Shown here: positions 19,830 through 29,560 of the stretch, in pieces | How positions within the stretch are numbered: position 1 is the first letter of the stretch | How the letters are laid out: each line of letters begins with the position of its first letter | NCBI RefSeq assembly: GCF_000210295.1 | Contig: NC_026743.1 | Span: forward strand, 620,001 to 684,000 | Direction: 5' to 3' | Source of the DNA: Trypanosoma brucei gambiense DAL972 | Taxonomy: Eukaryota; Euglenozoa; Kinetoplastea; Trypanosomatida; Trypanosomatidae | DNA: 64,000 nt | Notes under the pieces: model-generated | Database searches by the model: none | Told to the model about the DNA's origin: nothing | The model's input: only the letters and a program-made list of their open reading frames with translations | Translations under genes and position numbers: made by a program

Positions 19830-21532
19830 AGGTGAAGGAAAGCCCCTTTGCTGTCCAAAAGTCGCGACGCTTCATCGCGGCTACTGGCGTAGCCGCTTTC
19901 GTCACAACTGCTGTTGCTTCGTATTTCACACTTGAAAAGGTGCGTGAGAGGCAGCGGAGGCCGGATGGGGTGCTGCTTCAGCATAGGAATGGGAAACGAG
20001 TTGTCATCGTCGGTGCTGGCGCCGCTGGCTGTGCCTTGGCTGCCAGTATCACAAGTGCGTGTCCGGATGTTCACGTCACGGTAATTGAGCGGGAAAAGAA
20101 GCATGTGTTTCACGCTGTGGTTCCTCTTGCCCACGTTGGCCACCGAAGTTACGATCTAAACACAACAGGCGGTGTCGATTTCCTTCGCTCCCCAGCCACG
20201 TGGAATGTGACACGTGAGGCCGCCCTCGTCCGTGGTGAGGTGCTACGTGTTGATACCACTAAAAACGAGGTTGTCGTGCGTGAGGATCAGGAGGCACTTA
20301 CCATAACGGCGAGGGCGGAAACGAGCGAGCAGCCGTCGAAGAATGTGTTAACTTGGCCTATAGGCCTACTCTCATGGCTTCTTGGGGCGTCGCAGCCTCC
20401 GGTCAATGAGCATCGCTACCCGTACGACGTTTTAGTCCTTGCTTGCGGTGCCGCACGGAGTCTCGGACCCCTTCAGAAGTTCCTAACAGGAGAGCAAGTG
20501 GATCGTTACCGTATTGCTGTGAACCCTGGTATTACGCGTGACTGCTTGGTGCATCTCTACAAGGGAACGGTGCTACACGTTAAGGTGCCGCCGACGTCGT
20601 TTGCGGAGGGCGCGACTGGGGTTCGTTCAATTTCGACGATGCGCTACGTATCGAGACAACACGATGGTACGTTTATCGGTACTGTAAATACCGTGTGGCG
20701 CTACCTCTTCTTCTTCAACAAGCAAAAATTTTGTCCGTACATGGCAGTGACTGCGGACCGCGGTCCTAGTGATGCTCTTCCAATCGAGGTTAACGAAAGG
20801 GTTATGGACTTCTGGAAGCAACGTAGTGTAAACTTCATGCCGTGCACGTATATCACGCACCTGGACCCTCGTCGCAGCGAAGCCACATTGTACAACTATC
20901 AAACGCAACAAAAAGAGGTGGTTAATTACCAGTTGCTTCTGCTGGACTTACCGCTTGTTGCGCCAGAATTTATTCGTAAGAGTGGACTGAGCCGATCGGA
21001 AGCTGCCGAAGGATTTGCCGAAGTGAATCCTCACACTTTGCAGCATGTCAACCACGCGAATATATTTGCTATCGGCGATTGTGCGGCATTGCCCACGGTG
21101 AAAAGCTACGGGGCCGTTTTTGCTCAGGTGCCGGTGGTAAGTCACAACGTACAACAACAGCTTTTGCACGGTGCTCATGGGACGGGTGAGATGTCAAACG
21201 CTGCCGTACGGTCTCGCTTTGCGCGTTACGACGGCTACTCATCGTTTCATATCGTTATGACAACTTGGCGTGCGATGTGGCCTGAGATGACATACGGTGG
21301 CTGGAGGGATAATTTGAGTTTCCCCACTATCACAGATGCTCCTCTTTCGCTGACTAATAACCACATTTGGGACAACTTGGCTTGGGCTGACGTCCGCGGG
21401 TTTTTGAACGCAGTTTATTATCAATGGTTTTTGTACGAAGTGATGTTCTATTTTGTGTTTACGCGCGGTGCATGGTACCCACCGAAGTGGTTTTCCGTGC
21501 CGAGCTTTGGCGATGATGGAACTATGTTGTAA
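19805..21532 (+). CDS. Sulfide:quinone oxidoreductase-like flavoprotein lacking redox cysteines
   Basis: The 575-residue protein has a basic N-terminus and one hydrophobic segment (about 22-42), suggesting a membrane-anchored, probably mitochondrial, enzyme. The FAD-binding GAGAAG glycines are at 70-75, and the second FAD motif IGDCAALPT starts at 423. Between and after them it follows eukaryotic SQOR: PHTLQHVNHANIFAIGD corresponds to the human ETLQH...NVFGIGD stretch, and RYDGYSSFH to KYDGYTSCP. Human SQOR reduces ubiquinone through two active cysteines. Here the first lies in a region without cysteine (around E268) and the second is replaced by F481. So FAD and perhaps quinone binding look kept, but classical sulfide chemistry does not. 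Hydrophobic C-terminal helices rich in Trp/Tyr (about 520-560) fit membrane association. The ATG at 19805 is chosen because the upstream in-frame TTG is not a start. Confidence 0.8.
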   Translation: MYLPKQPVKVKESPFAVQKSRRFIAATGVAAFVTTAVASYFTLEKVRERQRRPDGVLLQHRNGKRVVIVGAGAAGCALAASITSACPDVHVTVIEREKKHVFHAVVPLAHVGHRSYDLNTTGGVDFLRSPATWNVTREAALVRGEVLRVDTTKNEVVVREDQEALTITARAETSEQPSKNVLTWPIGLLSWLLGASQPPVNEHRYPYDVLVLACGAARSLGPLQKFLTGEQVDRYRIAVNPGITRDCLVHLYKGTVLHVKVPPTSFAEGATGVRSISTMRYVSRQHDGTFIGTVNTVWRYLFFFNKQKFCPYMAVTADRGPSDALPIEVNERVMDFWKQRSVNFMPCTYITHLDPRRSEATLYNYQTQQKEVVNYQLLLLDLPLVAPEFIRKSGLSRSEAAEGFAEVNPHTLQHVNHANIFAIGDCAALPTVKSYGAVFAQVPVVSHNVQQQLLHGAHGTGEMSNAAVRSRFARYDGYSSFHIVMTTWRAMWPEMTYGGWRDNLSFPTITDAPLSLTNNHIWDNLAWADVRGFLNAVYYQWFLYEVMFYFVFTRGAWYPPKWFSVPSFGDDGTML

Positions 21533-21774
21533 TTGTCGAGTTGGGAATCTGTTGAGGGAACGTTTGTGCGAACGAGATCCGCTTATGCCTCTACATATAC
21601 TACAGACACGCGAATGCAAATACAAATTGGTAAGTAAAAGTAGGCGTCTCGATCGCAGGAGCGTTTCTTCCCTACGTTTAGTGGTTGGTAACTTTTCCCT
21701 ACCAGTCATCACTCTTAGCGTGGCCTATGCCGCCGCATCTCACATTCCAGTTAGTCTTCCCTTCCTCCTTTATC

Positions 21775-21816
<42 letters not shown>

Positions 21817-22008
21817 GTGCTAGCAAGAAGGCGTGCCTTATCCAAGGGCAAAAGAGAGAAAAGACCAGGAAGGAAAAGCATACAACTTAAGTAAGGAGGA
21901 AAACGAAAAAAAAAAACATCCTTTAGCGTATACATATATTATATATATATATTCATCTATTCGAAGAACTTTGGTTTAAACAAAAAAAACGGGAGTTTTA
22001 TATGTGCA
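21533..22008 (+). other. Intergenic region with TA repeats
   Basis: No gene seen. A pyrimidine tract at 21751-21780 runs into a long TA repeat, and the first AG after it is 21822-21823. The first ATG after that AG is 22002, out of frame with the MON1 start at 22009. Confidence 0.5.
21779..21815. repeat. (AT)18 microsatellite
   Basis: Longest uninterrupted TA repeat in the window, between a pyrimidine tract and the predicted SL acceptor AG of the MON1 gene. A second, shorter TA run lies near 21930-21952. Confidence 0.92.
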
Positions 22009-22034
22009 ATGATGAACTTAGGAGAAACTCTTGA
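22002..22034 (+). promoter_or_regulatory. Candidate overlapping upstream ORF
   Basis: A 10-codon frame plus stop that begins 7 bases before the MON1 ATG and ends within its coding region. It contains the first ATG after the predicted acceptor at 21823. Confidence 0.4.
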
Positions 22035-24021
22035 CACCGGCAGTGCAGACGGTCGTCCTGGTCCCAGTCCGACTTTATCTGTCGGCAGCGGTGTCACACC
22101 AGCACCGTTGAATTCCTCAACCGTCCACTTGACAATGACTGTGGACAGCGAATTGGGCGACACTAATATCGGCTATGATATCGCTGTTTCTCCCTTAAAT
22201 GCGGAGACTGAGTCTCTTGCAACTCGCCGACCGTCAGCGTTGGACATCTTTCCGCCTGCAGGACTAAACCGCACAGACGACGGAAAGCCGTCGTCTTCCC
22301 ATCTTGCCTCGAAACCTTATGTCACCGGCGGTGACGAAGGTAAAAAACAATCTGAATGTTGGGATGCAGATGAAAACTTCCTCCTCAAACACACAAAGCA
22401 CGTGTTTATTCTGACGAGTGCAGGAAAGCCCATCTTTTCCCGTTACGGTAATGAGAACACAATCAGTGAACTATTCGGTGTGTTTCAGGTACTTATCACT
22501 ATGGCACAGCAGAAGCAGGATGGAGGGACGTTGCATTGGATCAATGCTGCTGATCTGACTATTTACTTTCACGTGGATGGTGGACTTTACTATGTTCTGG
22601 TAACTCGTGGTGGAGAGTCACCATACAGTTGCAGACGTCAACTGAAACAACTTCATTACCAATTGCTAAGCCTAGTACCCAACGTCAACGACATACTTTC
22701 GAGATGCCCATCGTACGATCTTCGTCGTCTGGTTTCGCCTACCGATGGGGGTGTACTGCGGCAACTAATAAAACGAAATAGCAGGGAGGAGTGTTATATA
22801 TTTCGCTGCCTCGCTGCTTCACCATTGTCTGTCGCAAGAAGATGTCATTTGACATCTATTCTAACTCAGCACTATCGCAGTGGTTTTAGCAAGGGAGATA
22901 TCAGCAGTGAAGGAGGTGTGGCGGCCGATTGCCACTTGTTTAGTTTTTTTTTCTTCAGGGGTCGTGTCGTCTGCATGGTTGGTTTAGCTGATGGCAAGGT
23001 ATCTCTGCACATAGACGACACTCTTATCCTGTTAAACTTTGTCCGCTGCCTTCCTCTTTCGCAAGTGGGTGAGATATGGGCCCCGCTTTGCCTCCCGCGG
23101 TACAATGACACCGGCTATTTGTGGTGCTACTGTACTGATATGGGTGCTATGGTAAACGAGTTGGACTCTAGCGAGAGTGGATATGTGGCAAAAGACGACC
23201 ATCATGGGGTAGAAAAACCGACTGCAAAGGAGCCATTTGCCGAGGCGAAGCGCAGTGAGCTCTTGTTAGTACAAGTTGCGAGTAGCCAACTGGCTTTTGC
23301 GCCCCTTTCGATGCAGGCGCATTGCATAGCTCAGATGTTGCAAACATCATTCACTCCGCTAATCGATGAGTTGGAGGCTAGAGAAAACATACCGCTTTCA
23401 CTCGCCCTACCAAACGTAGTAGCGCAGCGTCAACAGGAGGTGCACGAGAAAATTAGTAGGCTGCTTACAAGGGCAGAACAGCAATATCCTGAATGTCTTC
23501 CGTCTGCTTCACACGCACCCTCTTCGCTTCAATTACCCCCGGTACCTGTGCACCCATATGGATTGCAGTGGTTTGCATTGATCCTTAAGCAACCATCAAA
23601 CGTCATATATAGTGAGCCTTCACCTGCTATGAAGTTGGATCCTCGGTTGAAGAAGCGCCAACTACGCTTACTTGTGAGGCTACGTTACGAGCTTGCTTTT
23701 CGCACAAACCAGAATGAACAACTACTTGTTTTGAACACAGAGGAGGTCAACGTGGTTGTTATGAAACCTACTCCTAATTTGCTTACGTCTCTTGTGCAAC
23801 AGTTTGGATCAAGGGATGAGTGCGTTAACAATGTTTCCCTTTCCAGTGGAAATGCCGCGGCGTTGTGTAGTCATCTTCAGGAGTTGCTGCTTCTATTCTC
23901 TCCGCACGTGCCGAAGCACCAGATGCTACTTTGTGCTGTGAGTGTTGCGGTGGGTGTGATGGCTCGTGAGTGTGAGTTATCTTTACAGCAACCCCGTAGC
24001 AGCAAGTCGAGGGTGTGGTGA
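22009..24021 (+). CDS. MON1: MON1 (SAND family) vacuolar fusion protein
   Basis: Mon1 pairs with Ccz1 to form the guanine-nucleotide exchange factor for Rab7, driving early-to-late endosome conversion. The first 110 residues are low-complexity. From residue 125 the SAND hallmark appears: KHVFILTSAGKPIFSRYGNE then FGVFQVLI, the first longin domain. PYSCRRQLKQLHYQLLSLV is typical of the same region. A second longin-type block follows around 255-350 and a third, less conserved, at about 535-660. Length (670) is within the range for the family. Two adjacent ATGs begin the frame. A short ORF overlapping the start could reduce translation. Confidence 0.9.
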   Translation: MMNLGETLDTGSADGRPGPSPTLSVGSGVTPAPLNSSTVHLTMTVDSELGDTNIGYDIAVSPLNAETESLATRRPSALDIFPPAGLNRTDDGKPSSSHLASKPYVTGGDEGKKQSECWDADENFLLKHTKHVFILTSAGKPIFSRYGNENTISELFGVFQVLITMAQQKQDGGTLHWINAADLTIYFHVDGGLYYVLVTRGGESPYSCRRQLKQLHYQLLSLVPNVNDILSRCPSYDLRRLVSPTDGGVLRQLIKRNSREECYIFRCLAASPLSVARRCHLTSILTQHYRSGFSKGDISSEGGVAADCHLFSFFFFRGRVVCMVGLADGKVSLHIDDTLILLNFVRCLPLSQVGEIWAPLCLPRYNDTGYLWCYCTDMGAMVNELDSSESGYVAKDDHHGVEKPTAKEPFAEAKRSELLLVQVASSQLAFAPLSMQAHCIAQMLQTSFTPLIDELEARENIPLSLALPNVVAQRQQEVHEKISRLLTRAEQQYPECLPSASHAPSSLQLPPVPVHPYGLQWFALILKQPSNVIYSEPSPAMKLDPRLKKRQLRLLVRLRYELAFRTNQNEQLLVLNTEEVNVVVMKPTPNLLTSLVQQFGSRDECVNNVSLSSGNAAALCSHLQELLLLFSPHVPKHQMLLCAVSVAVGVMARECELSLQQPRSSKSRVW

Positions 24022-24388
24022 ACCAATGGGTGGAAAAGCGAAAAAGTAAGTGAAGGGTGAAGGAGGTTTTTGTTTTTTTAATTTCCTTCCGCTCCCCCTG
24101 AAAGGCCCTTCTTCTACACCTCCTCACCTTCCCTCATTCCCTTTTTCATTCCCTCTGTGTGAACTCTCCCTCCTTGTTTATCAAATATTCTGTGCGTATT
24201 TAACGTCTTTTTTGTTTAATGCGCTTATCTTCGTCTTCTTTGTTGTGACATTTGCCTTTGTTTGCATCACACTAAACTGATCTTTAACTCCACCCTTGTG
24301 GTTCACTGTTTTTTCCACCCACGTACTCATTATTTATTCATTTTTTCTGCGAAATAAACGAACGACGTAACGGTTCAGTGTTTGGACT
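24022..24388 (+). other. Intergenic region with SL acceptor close to start
   Basis: No gene. Very pyrimidine-rich. The most proximal AG, at 24377-24378, lies ten bases before the RRP9 ATG and is a plausible SL acceptor giving a very short 5' UTR. Confidence 0.5.
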
Positions 24389-26479
24389 ATGCTTGCCAAG
24401 AAGAGGGCCGAGAGGCAACATGCCATTGCAGCTACCGCTGGTGGGGAACGTAAGAAGGAACTGCAGAAACTGAAGCGCCGTCGCGAAGAGTCGAATGAAG
24501 AGGCGAAAAGGGATGGTCGGAGCAGTGAAAGGAAGCATCGACTGTTGGGCAGTGAAAGATTATCAGAAGATCCGATGCTCCTCTCAGCTGAAGACCCCAC
24601 CTCGGTATTGCGCGCGATTGGTGACCATGTGAACACACGGTTGAAAGAACTAGACTTTGATGATGATATCGACGCTGATCTCTTTGATGAAAGGCAACGG
24701 CAGCTGCGCGAGGAGGCGGAACTTGCGGCCGGGACGAGGAGTCGTCTGTTGGCCTCCCATATCGCTGAATTTCTTCACAAGCAACAAAAAAAAGGGACGA
24801 TCGAATTTGAGAAAGTTGAAAACCCATCGGCAACGGACGTTAGTGCTGTGTTTGTAGCTCACAACAGCAACGCCGTTACGGCAGTATGCAGTCTGGGCAA
24901 CGAGATTGTGTTTCTCGGTGACAAAACAGGGGCTGTGTATTTTGTTGAGCTGAGAGATAATGCGGGTAGCACAAGAAAGGAACTACTGTCCCCTTGCCTC
25001 TCCGCTGCAGTACTTTCAATTGCGGTATCGGACACTCGCGGTGTGCGGCCTTCTCAGCGCACTCTTTTTGAGCGAACTACTGCTGACGTTAGTGTTACAT
25101 CATATGTGGCAGTAGGAGCGGCGGACGGTACCATTGGCATCTGGGTTACGGATACCAGACGCCACTTGGGAACTCTGACAATGCATCGCTCCGCAGTAAC
25201 TGGTCTCGCATTTCGTAACGATACACTTTACAGCGGGGGCTACGATGAGGCACTGCGGGTGTGGGCATTACCGCAGATGTCGTGTGAGGACAAGCTTTTT
25301 GGCCACACAGGTCGCGTGTTCGGTCTTCACTGTCTACGGCGTGAGCGCTGCGCCACTGTTGGTGATGATGGTACGATGCGCTTCTGGAAAGTGGACGCTG
25401 CCACACAGCAGGAGTTCACTGCGAGTGCTCACTTCGGCGGAAAAGTGGTGCTTGAGTGCGTCGTGATGATGAATGACTTTATAGTTCTTTGCGGTGCTGC
25501 AAATGGAGCCCTCCTTGTTTTTGATGTGGGGAAGCGGAAGCCTGTGGCGGTGCGGGAGGGGGCCCACGGCTACGGTTTTGTCGGCGACGGGACTGGTCTT
25601 GAGAGCGAAGCAATTGCCATGCGACAGAAGTCAGACGGAAGTGTGGTCTCAGAGACGAGAATCCCCAACCCGATCACAGCTGTTGCTGCCATTCCATATT
25701 CGGATACGGCGGCGAGCGCTAGCTATGACGGTGTTGTGCGTCTCTGGCGTGTTGGCGCCGCATCTGAAAGCAGTGGAAAAACAGGCACAGGGAGCGGTGT
25801 ACAGGCTACACCGGTTGTGCAACCGAGTTCACTGGACTGCCTTGCCTCCATCCCTGTCCGGGCTATCGTCACCTCACTGTATTTTCCTCCCACCAGTGAT
25901 GTGCTATTAATCGCCTGCAGTAAGGAACCGCGACTCGGTCGATGGGTTGTGCAGCGGAGCGCATTGAACTCCGTGTACGTTGTGCCGCTGAACCAGGAAA
26001 CACGTTTTAAATTGTCGTCTCGAGGGCGCGTCGAACACCTTCCCACTTTATTGTACGGCATTGACAATGATGGGGCATCCGATGAGGCAGATAGGATGGA
26101 AGACGCCACAGAGGGTCTTAGTGACGCGGGTGGTAGAGGTGGTTCATATCGATCTCATGATGAAGAGGGGAATGGCGGCGAAGAAGGCGATGATGGTACT
26201 GAAACAGACAACAGCACTGGTATGTTTACTGTTGGTGAGGAGGGTCAGATGAAGTTTAGCATGCCCATGAGTAATGGTGACAGATATCACGGTACGAAGA
26301 AGAAGTCCAAAAAGAGGACGCCAGGTGCGAAAGGTGAAGTTTGTGCCCCCAAAACTTCCTCCAAACGCTCCAGTACTGAAGCCGCAGAGGAAGAACGGCG
26401 AAAAAGAAAGAAAAAAAAGAACAAGAAGAAAGGAGCAGGAGGAGGGAAACACAGCACTGCTGGCGAAGAGGATAAGTAA
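24389..26479 (+). CDS. RRP9: RRP9 / U3-55K, U3 snoRNP WD40 protein
   Basis: Rrp9 binds the box B/C motif of U3 snoRNA in the nucleolus and is needed for 18S rRNA processing. The N-terminal 150 residues are charged with basic clusters suited to nucleolar targeting. WD40 repeats span about 150-560: HRSAVTGLAFRNDTLYSGGYDEALRVW-type, LFGHTGRVFGL, DDGTMRFWKV and SASYDGVVRLWR. The order and the ending EPRLGRWVVQ...NSVYVVPL correspond to the human segment HRLGRWWRIK...NSVCIIPL, which sets RRP9 apart from other WD40 proteins. The C-terminal 130 residues are an acidic then very Lys/Arg-rich extension ending in GEEDK, absent from human RRP9. Confidence 0.9.
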   Translation: MLAKKRAERQHAIAATAGGERKKELQKLKRRREESNEEAKRDGRSSERKHRLLGSERLSEDPMLLSAEDPTSVLRAIGDHVNTRLKELDFDDDIDADLFDERQRQLREEAELAAGTRSRLLASHIAEFLHKQQKKGTIEFEKVENPSATDVSAVFVAHNSNAVTAVCSLGNEIVFLGDKTGAVYFVELRDNAGSTRKELLSPCLSAAVLSIAVSDTRGVRPSQRTLFERTTADVSVTSYVAVGAADGTIGIWVTDTRRHLGTLTMHRSAVTGLAFRNDTLYSGGYDEALRVWALPQMSCEDKLFGHTGRVFGLHCLRRERCATVGDDGTMRFWKVDAATQQEFTASAHFGGKVVLECVVMMNDFIVLCGAANGALLVFDVGKRKPVAVREGAHGYGFVGDGTGLESEAIAMRQKSDGSVVSETRIPNPITAVAAIPYSDTAASASYDGVVRLWRVGAASESSGKTGTGSGVQATPVVQPSSLDCLASIPVRAIVTSLYFPPTSDVLLIACSKEPRLGRWVVQRSALNSVYVVPLNQETRFKLSSRGRVEHLPTLLYGIDNDGASDEADRMEDATEGLSDAGGRGGSYRSHDEEGNGGEEGDDGTETDNSTGMFTVGEEGQMKFSMPMSNGDRYHGTKKKSKKRTPGAKGEVCAPKTSSKRSSTEAAEEERRKRKKKKNKKKGAGGGKHSTAGEEDK

Positions 26480-27372
26480 GCGCGGGTGCATCTCACGAGT
26501 GAAGGAAGTGTCTTGTGCCGCGAACTCAAATTCCCTTCTTCTTCTTCCGCTCCTCCTCTTGGAGATCACTTGTTCCCTTGTCTGCCGTACGGAGCCTAGT
26601 TCCCCGCCGTTTTAATTTTTTAATATTTGATTCTGTTCTCCAAATATCAGCGAGGATGGACGGGAAAGAGCGGTGTTTTTTGAGATCAAGTGGTATTTGC
26701 ATGAACGAGCAAGCGAACGAAATCGCGCAAGCACACAACCCGTGTACACGTGGGCGTGTTCAGTCTTCGGGTACGTTTTTGTGCAACGGGGAAGAGACGA
26801 CAGTATTAACAGAGGGAGGGCGGGGTAGGGTAGTTGAAGCAAAACAATAACAATAATAGTAACCACGATTTTTATTCGCGCTTAATGTGGTGCACGCACA
26901 TGATGAGTATTTGGTCGATGTAGACAACGTGTGCAACCGATGTTTGAGGTGGGGAAAGAAACTTTGATGTTAGGGTGTGTTTCTGCGTTCACACATGCCT
27001 GCGCTGACTGAATTTGTCCTCGGGTCACTAACTCTCTCACGGTACCTCACTCTCAGCTATGGGTTGCTGCCGCTTCGGTTCGACACTTATCAACGGTGTG
27101 TTGGCATCTCTCTAACTTTTTTTCCAGTCCTACTCTCCACGCTCCCTGGCCCTATTTCTCTACCTTCCGTCTACTGGGTTTCTCCAGTGCATTTTCTTGA
27201 CTTCTTTTTTTTTTGCCACTTATCCTGTCTATGATGACGATTTAACGTTCTGCTTTTTCTTTTTCTTTTCTCTTTTTCGTTTTCCTCATTATACACTTCC
27301 ACATGATACTTCCATTGAAGCACACTTCCCGCGTTCCGTTTTTGTGGTGCCGGAGGGTCTCATCTTACTTAC
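26480..27372 (+). other. Intergenic region, 0.9 kb
   Basis: No gene seen. The 3' half is extremely pyrimidine-rich (27110-27300). The AG at 27319-27320 is the probable SL acceptor; the next ATG is the PUS1 start. Confidence 0.5.
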
Positions 27373-29094
27373 ATGAGTTGCGCTGGATCCACAAATGGTG
27401 CGGACGCTTGCTCTGCGGTTGCCTCTAACTATTCCGCTTGTGACGTTCGATCAAGCAAGCGACCGAAACGAAAGGTGGCGATTATATTCGGCTACATTGG
27501 CGAGCGGTACTGTGGACTGCAATGGAACCACCTACCGAATTACCCAACAGTTGAGGAGGAATTACTGCGTGCTCTGCGCCGTGCTGACATGATATCTGAG
27601 GAGAACTACGCGCAACAAAAAGTTCAGCAGAAACTTAACTGGGAGCGTGCCAGTCGCACCGACAAGGGTGTTCACGCCCTGCGCAATGTGTTCTCGCTTA
27701 ACGTGATGCTACCGTATGCAAAGGACTCAACGAGCGAGTTTGATGTGGGCGAAGCGAGGCGGTTACTGACGGAGGCGCTTCCGAGTGATATCGTCGTGTA
27801 TGAAATTATTCCAGTAACGAGGAGCTTCAATGCGTACATGATGTGTGGGTCCCGCAAATATGAGTACTACCTTCCAACATTTGCATTTATGAATAGCGAG
27901 GAGTACTCCAACATATACTTCCCACCATCTCTCGCGCCCTCAAGACCCACGCTGGAAGAGGTAGGTTTTTTGGGCACTAAAACAGCAGGGGGTGCAGCAA
28001 CAAATGCCAACGGTAACGGTAACGATGCCACGGCGGGAAGTAAAAGACAGCGGCTTTGCGAAAAAGAAGGTGGAAGCAGCAATGGTGAGGTGACTGCATG
28101 TTGCACTGAACAAAATAATCTGGAAGGAAATACCTCTCAAACATGTCAGCGGTCAGACACCATTGACGATACGGGCGGTGGTAACAACAACGGTGGTGAT
28201 AGCCCGCAAAAGTTTCACGACGGACTGTTTGAGAAGATGTTAGTGTTTCACACAATTCCCGAGAGCGCGATGCAGGTAGTGGCTCGTTACCGCGTGACAC
28301 CACAGCGCTTGGAACACGCGCGAAATATCTTCAAACTTTTTGAAGGTACCCACTCGTACCACAACTTCACACCGGGAGGAAAGGCGAGTGATCCCTCATC
28401 TGCGCGTTACATCACCAGCGTCACAGTTAGTGAGCCGTTTGTTGTGGACCCTTCTGATGACGCCATGTTATCAGCACTTCAGTTGTGGGCTCCTTCGCGC
28501 TACTATTCTCCTGATGATGAAAGGTTAGTTTCAGGGGAAGTGAAAGATGACGATGAAGTCGAACAAGAAAGAGAACGTATGCGTGAACGTATGATTCGCA
28601 TTTACGGCACCCCTGCCGCTGAGGGAACGGGTGATATTAACAGGAACATGGGAGACAGAAATCGTGTTGGTCTCGAGGTTGTGCGCATTGAATTGAGCGG
28701 CCAGAGCTTTTTATTTAATCAAATACGCAAAATGATCGGCACTGTTGCTTCTATGTGCGCTGCTGGCTTACCACCGGATTACCTGCGTGATCATTTCTTG
28801 AACAAGGCAGTTCGATGCGGCACACCAATGGTGCCTGCGAATGGTCTTTTTCTGACGTATTTGGACTTTCAGAGGTACAACTATCGGTTGGATCGAATTC
28901 AACTCGAGGGGGAAAATGGAAAAGGGAAGGGTGGTATTTATGTGGACCGTGTGGACGAGCAGGCGGTAGAAACTTTTCGACGGAAAATTGTAGCTGTTGT
29001 GCTGCGTAACGAAATGGCCACCGACGCCATAGGGCGGTGGATGCGGTCGTTGCGCCACGTGATGAGATTAGCGTGTAACATTGAGTTGCCGTAA
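27373..29094 (+). CDS. PUS1: tRNA pseudouridine synthase, PUS1/TruA family
   Basis: PUS1 enzymes isomerise uridines in tRNA (classically 27, 28, 34, 36) and some other RNAs. Residues 35-135 show the TruA core: KRKVAIIFGYIGERYCGLQWN and the active-site motif RASRTDKGVHA, with D97 the expected catalytic aspartate. RKYEYYLPTFAF, FEGTHSYHNFTPGGK and GQSFLFNQIRKMIGTV match the eukaryotic PUS1 pattern (human GTHNFHNFT, GQSFMMHQIRKMIG). Two insertions stand out: a Gly/Asn-rich one at about 198-285 and a charged one at about 385-430, raising length to 573 residues. The GSRKYEYYLP form groups it with PUS1 rather than PUS3. Nuclear or mitochondrial location cannot be told. Confidence 0.92.
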   Translation: MSCAGSTNGADACSAVASNYSACDVRSSKRPKRKVAIIFGYIGERYCGLQWNHLPNYPTVEEELLRALRRADMISEENYAQQKVQQKLNWERASRTDKGVHALRNVFSLNVMLPYAKDSTSEFDVGEARRLLTEALPSDIVVYEIIPVTRSFNAYMMCGSRKYEYYLPTFAFMNSEEYSNIYFPPSLAPSRPTLEEVGFLGTKTAGGAATNANGNGNDATAGSKRQRLCEKEGGSSNGEVTACCTEQNNLEGNTSQTCQRSDTIDDTGGGNNNGGDSPQKFHDGLFEKMLVFHTIPESAMQVVARYRVTPQRLEHARNIFKLFEGTHSYHNFTPGGKASDPSSARYITSVTVSEPFVVDPSDDAMLSALQLWAPSRYYSPDDERLVSGEVKDDDEVEQERERMRERMIRIYGTPAAEGTGDINRNMGDRNRVGLEVVRIELSGQSFLFNQIRKMIGTVASMCAAGLPPDYLRDHFLNKAVRCGTPMVPANGLFLTYLDFQRYNYRLDRIQLEGENGKGKGGIYVDRVDEQAVETFRRKIVAVVLRNEMATDAIGRWMRSLRHVMRLACNIELP

Positions 29095-29560
29095 CAGAGA
29101 GGGTGTTATGGTGTCTTTCGTTCTCACCATTTCACCGCGTTGTCCAAATAAAGGGAGGGCATATTACTTGACTCCCTCCGCGTCGTCTTCTCTGTTATCT
29201 CTCTTTTTTAAAAAAAAAATAACTTCACACATCTGAACGTATTTTTGCTTTTCGTCTTTTCGTGTGCTGTGTGTGTGTGGGGGGGGGGGACCCCTGTCAA
29301 TCTTTGATTGACCCCCTGTTTTGTTTTGTCTGTTGCCATTTGTTTCCTTTCCCAACCAATCAAAGAGGTAAAGTTGAAGAGCAAGTAGGGAAGCGAAGTG
29401 ACACCCTTTGTGGCGGCAGCAAAAACTAGACCGTTAAACGAAAACATATACGCGCGTTCAGTTGCTGATATTCCCATTGCGGTTGTGAGTGTGTGAACAC
29501 GGTAAAATAATACGCACCGTGAAGGTTTTATTTACCTGCGACTCGTCGCTTCCTGATAGG
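29095..29560 (+). other. Intergenic region
   Basis: No gene. It has a G9-10 run near 29280 and a pyrimidine tract ending in AG at 29364-29365. No ATG lies between that acceptor and 29561. Confidence 0.55.
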
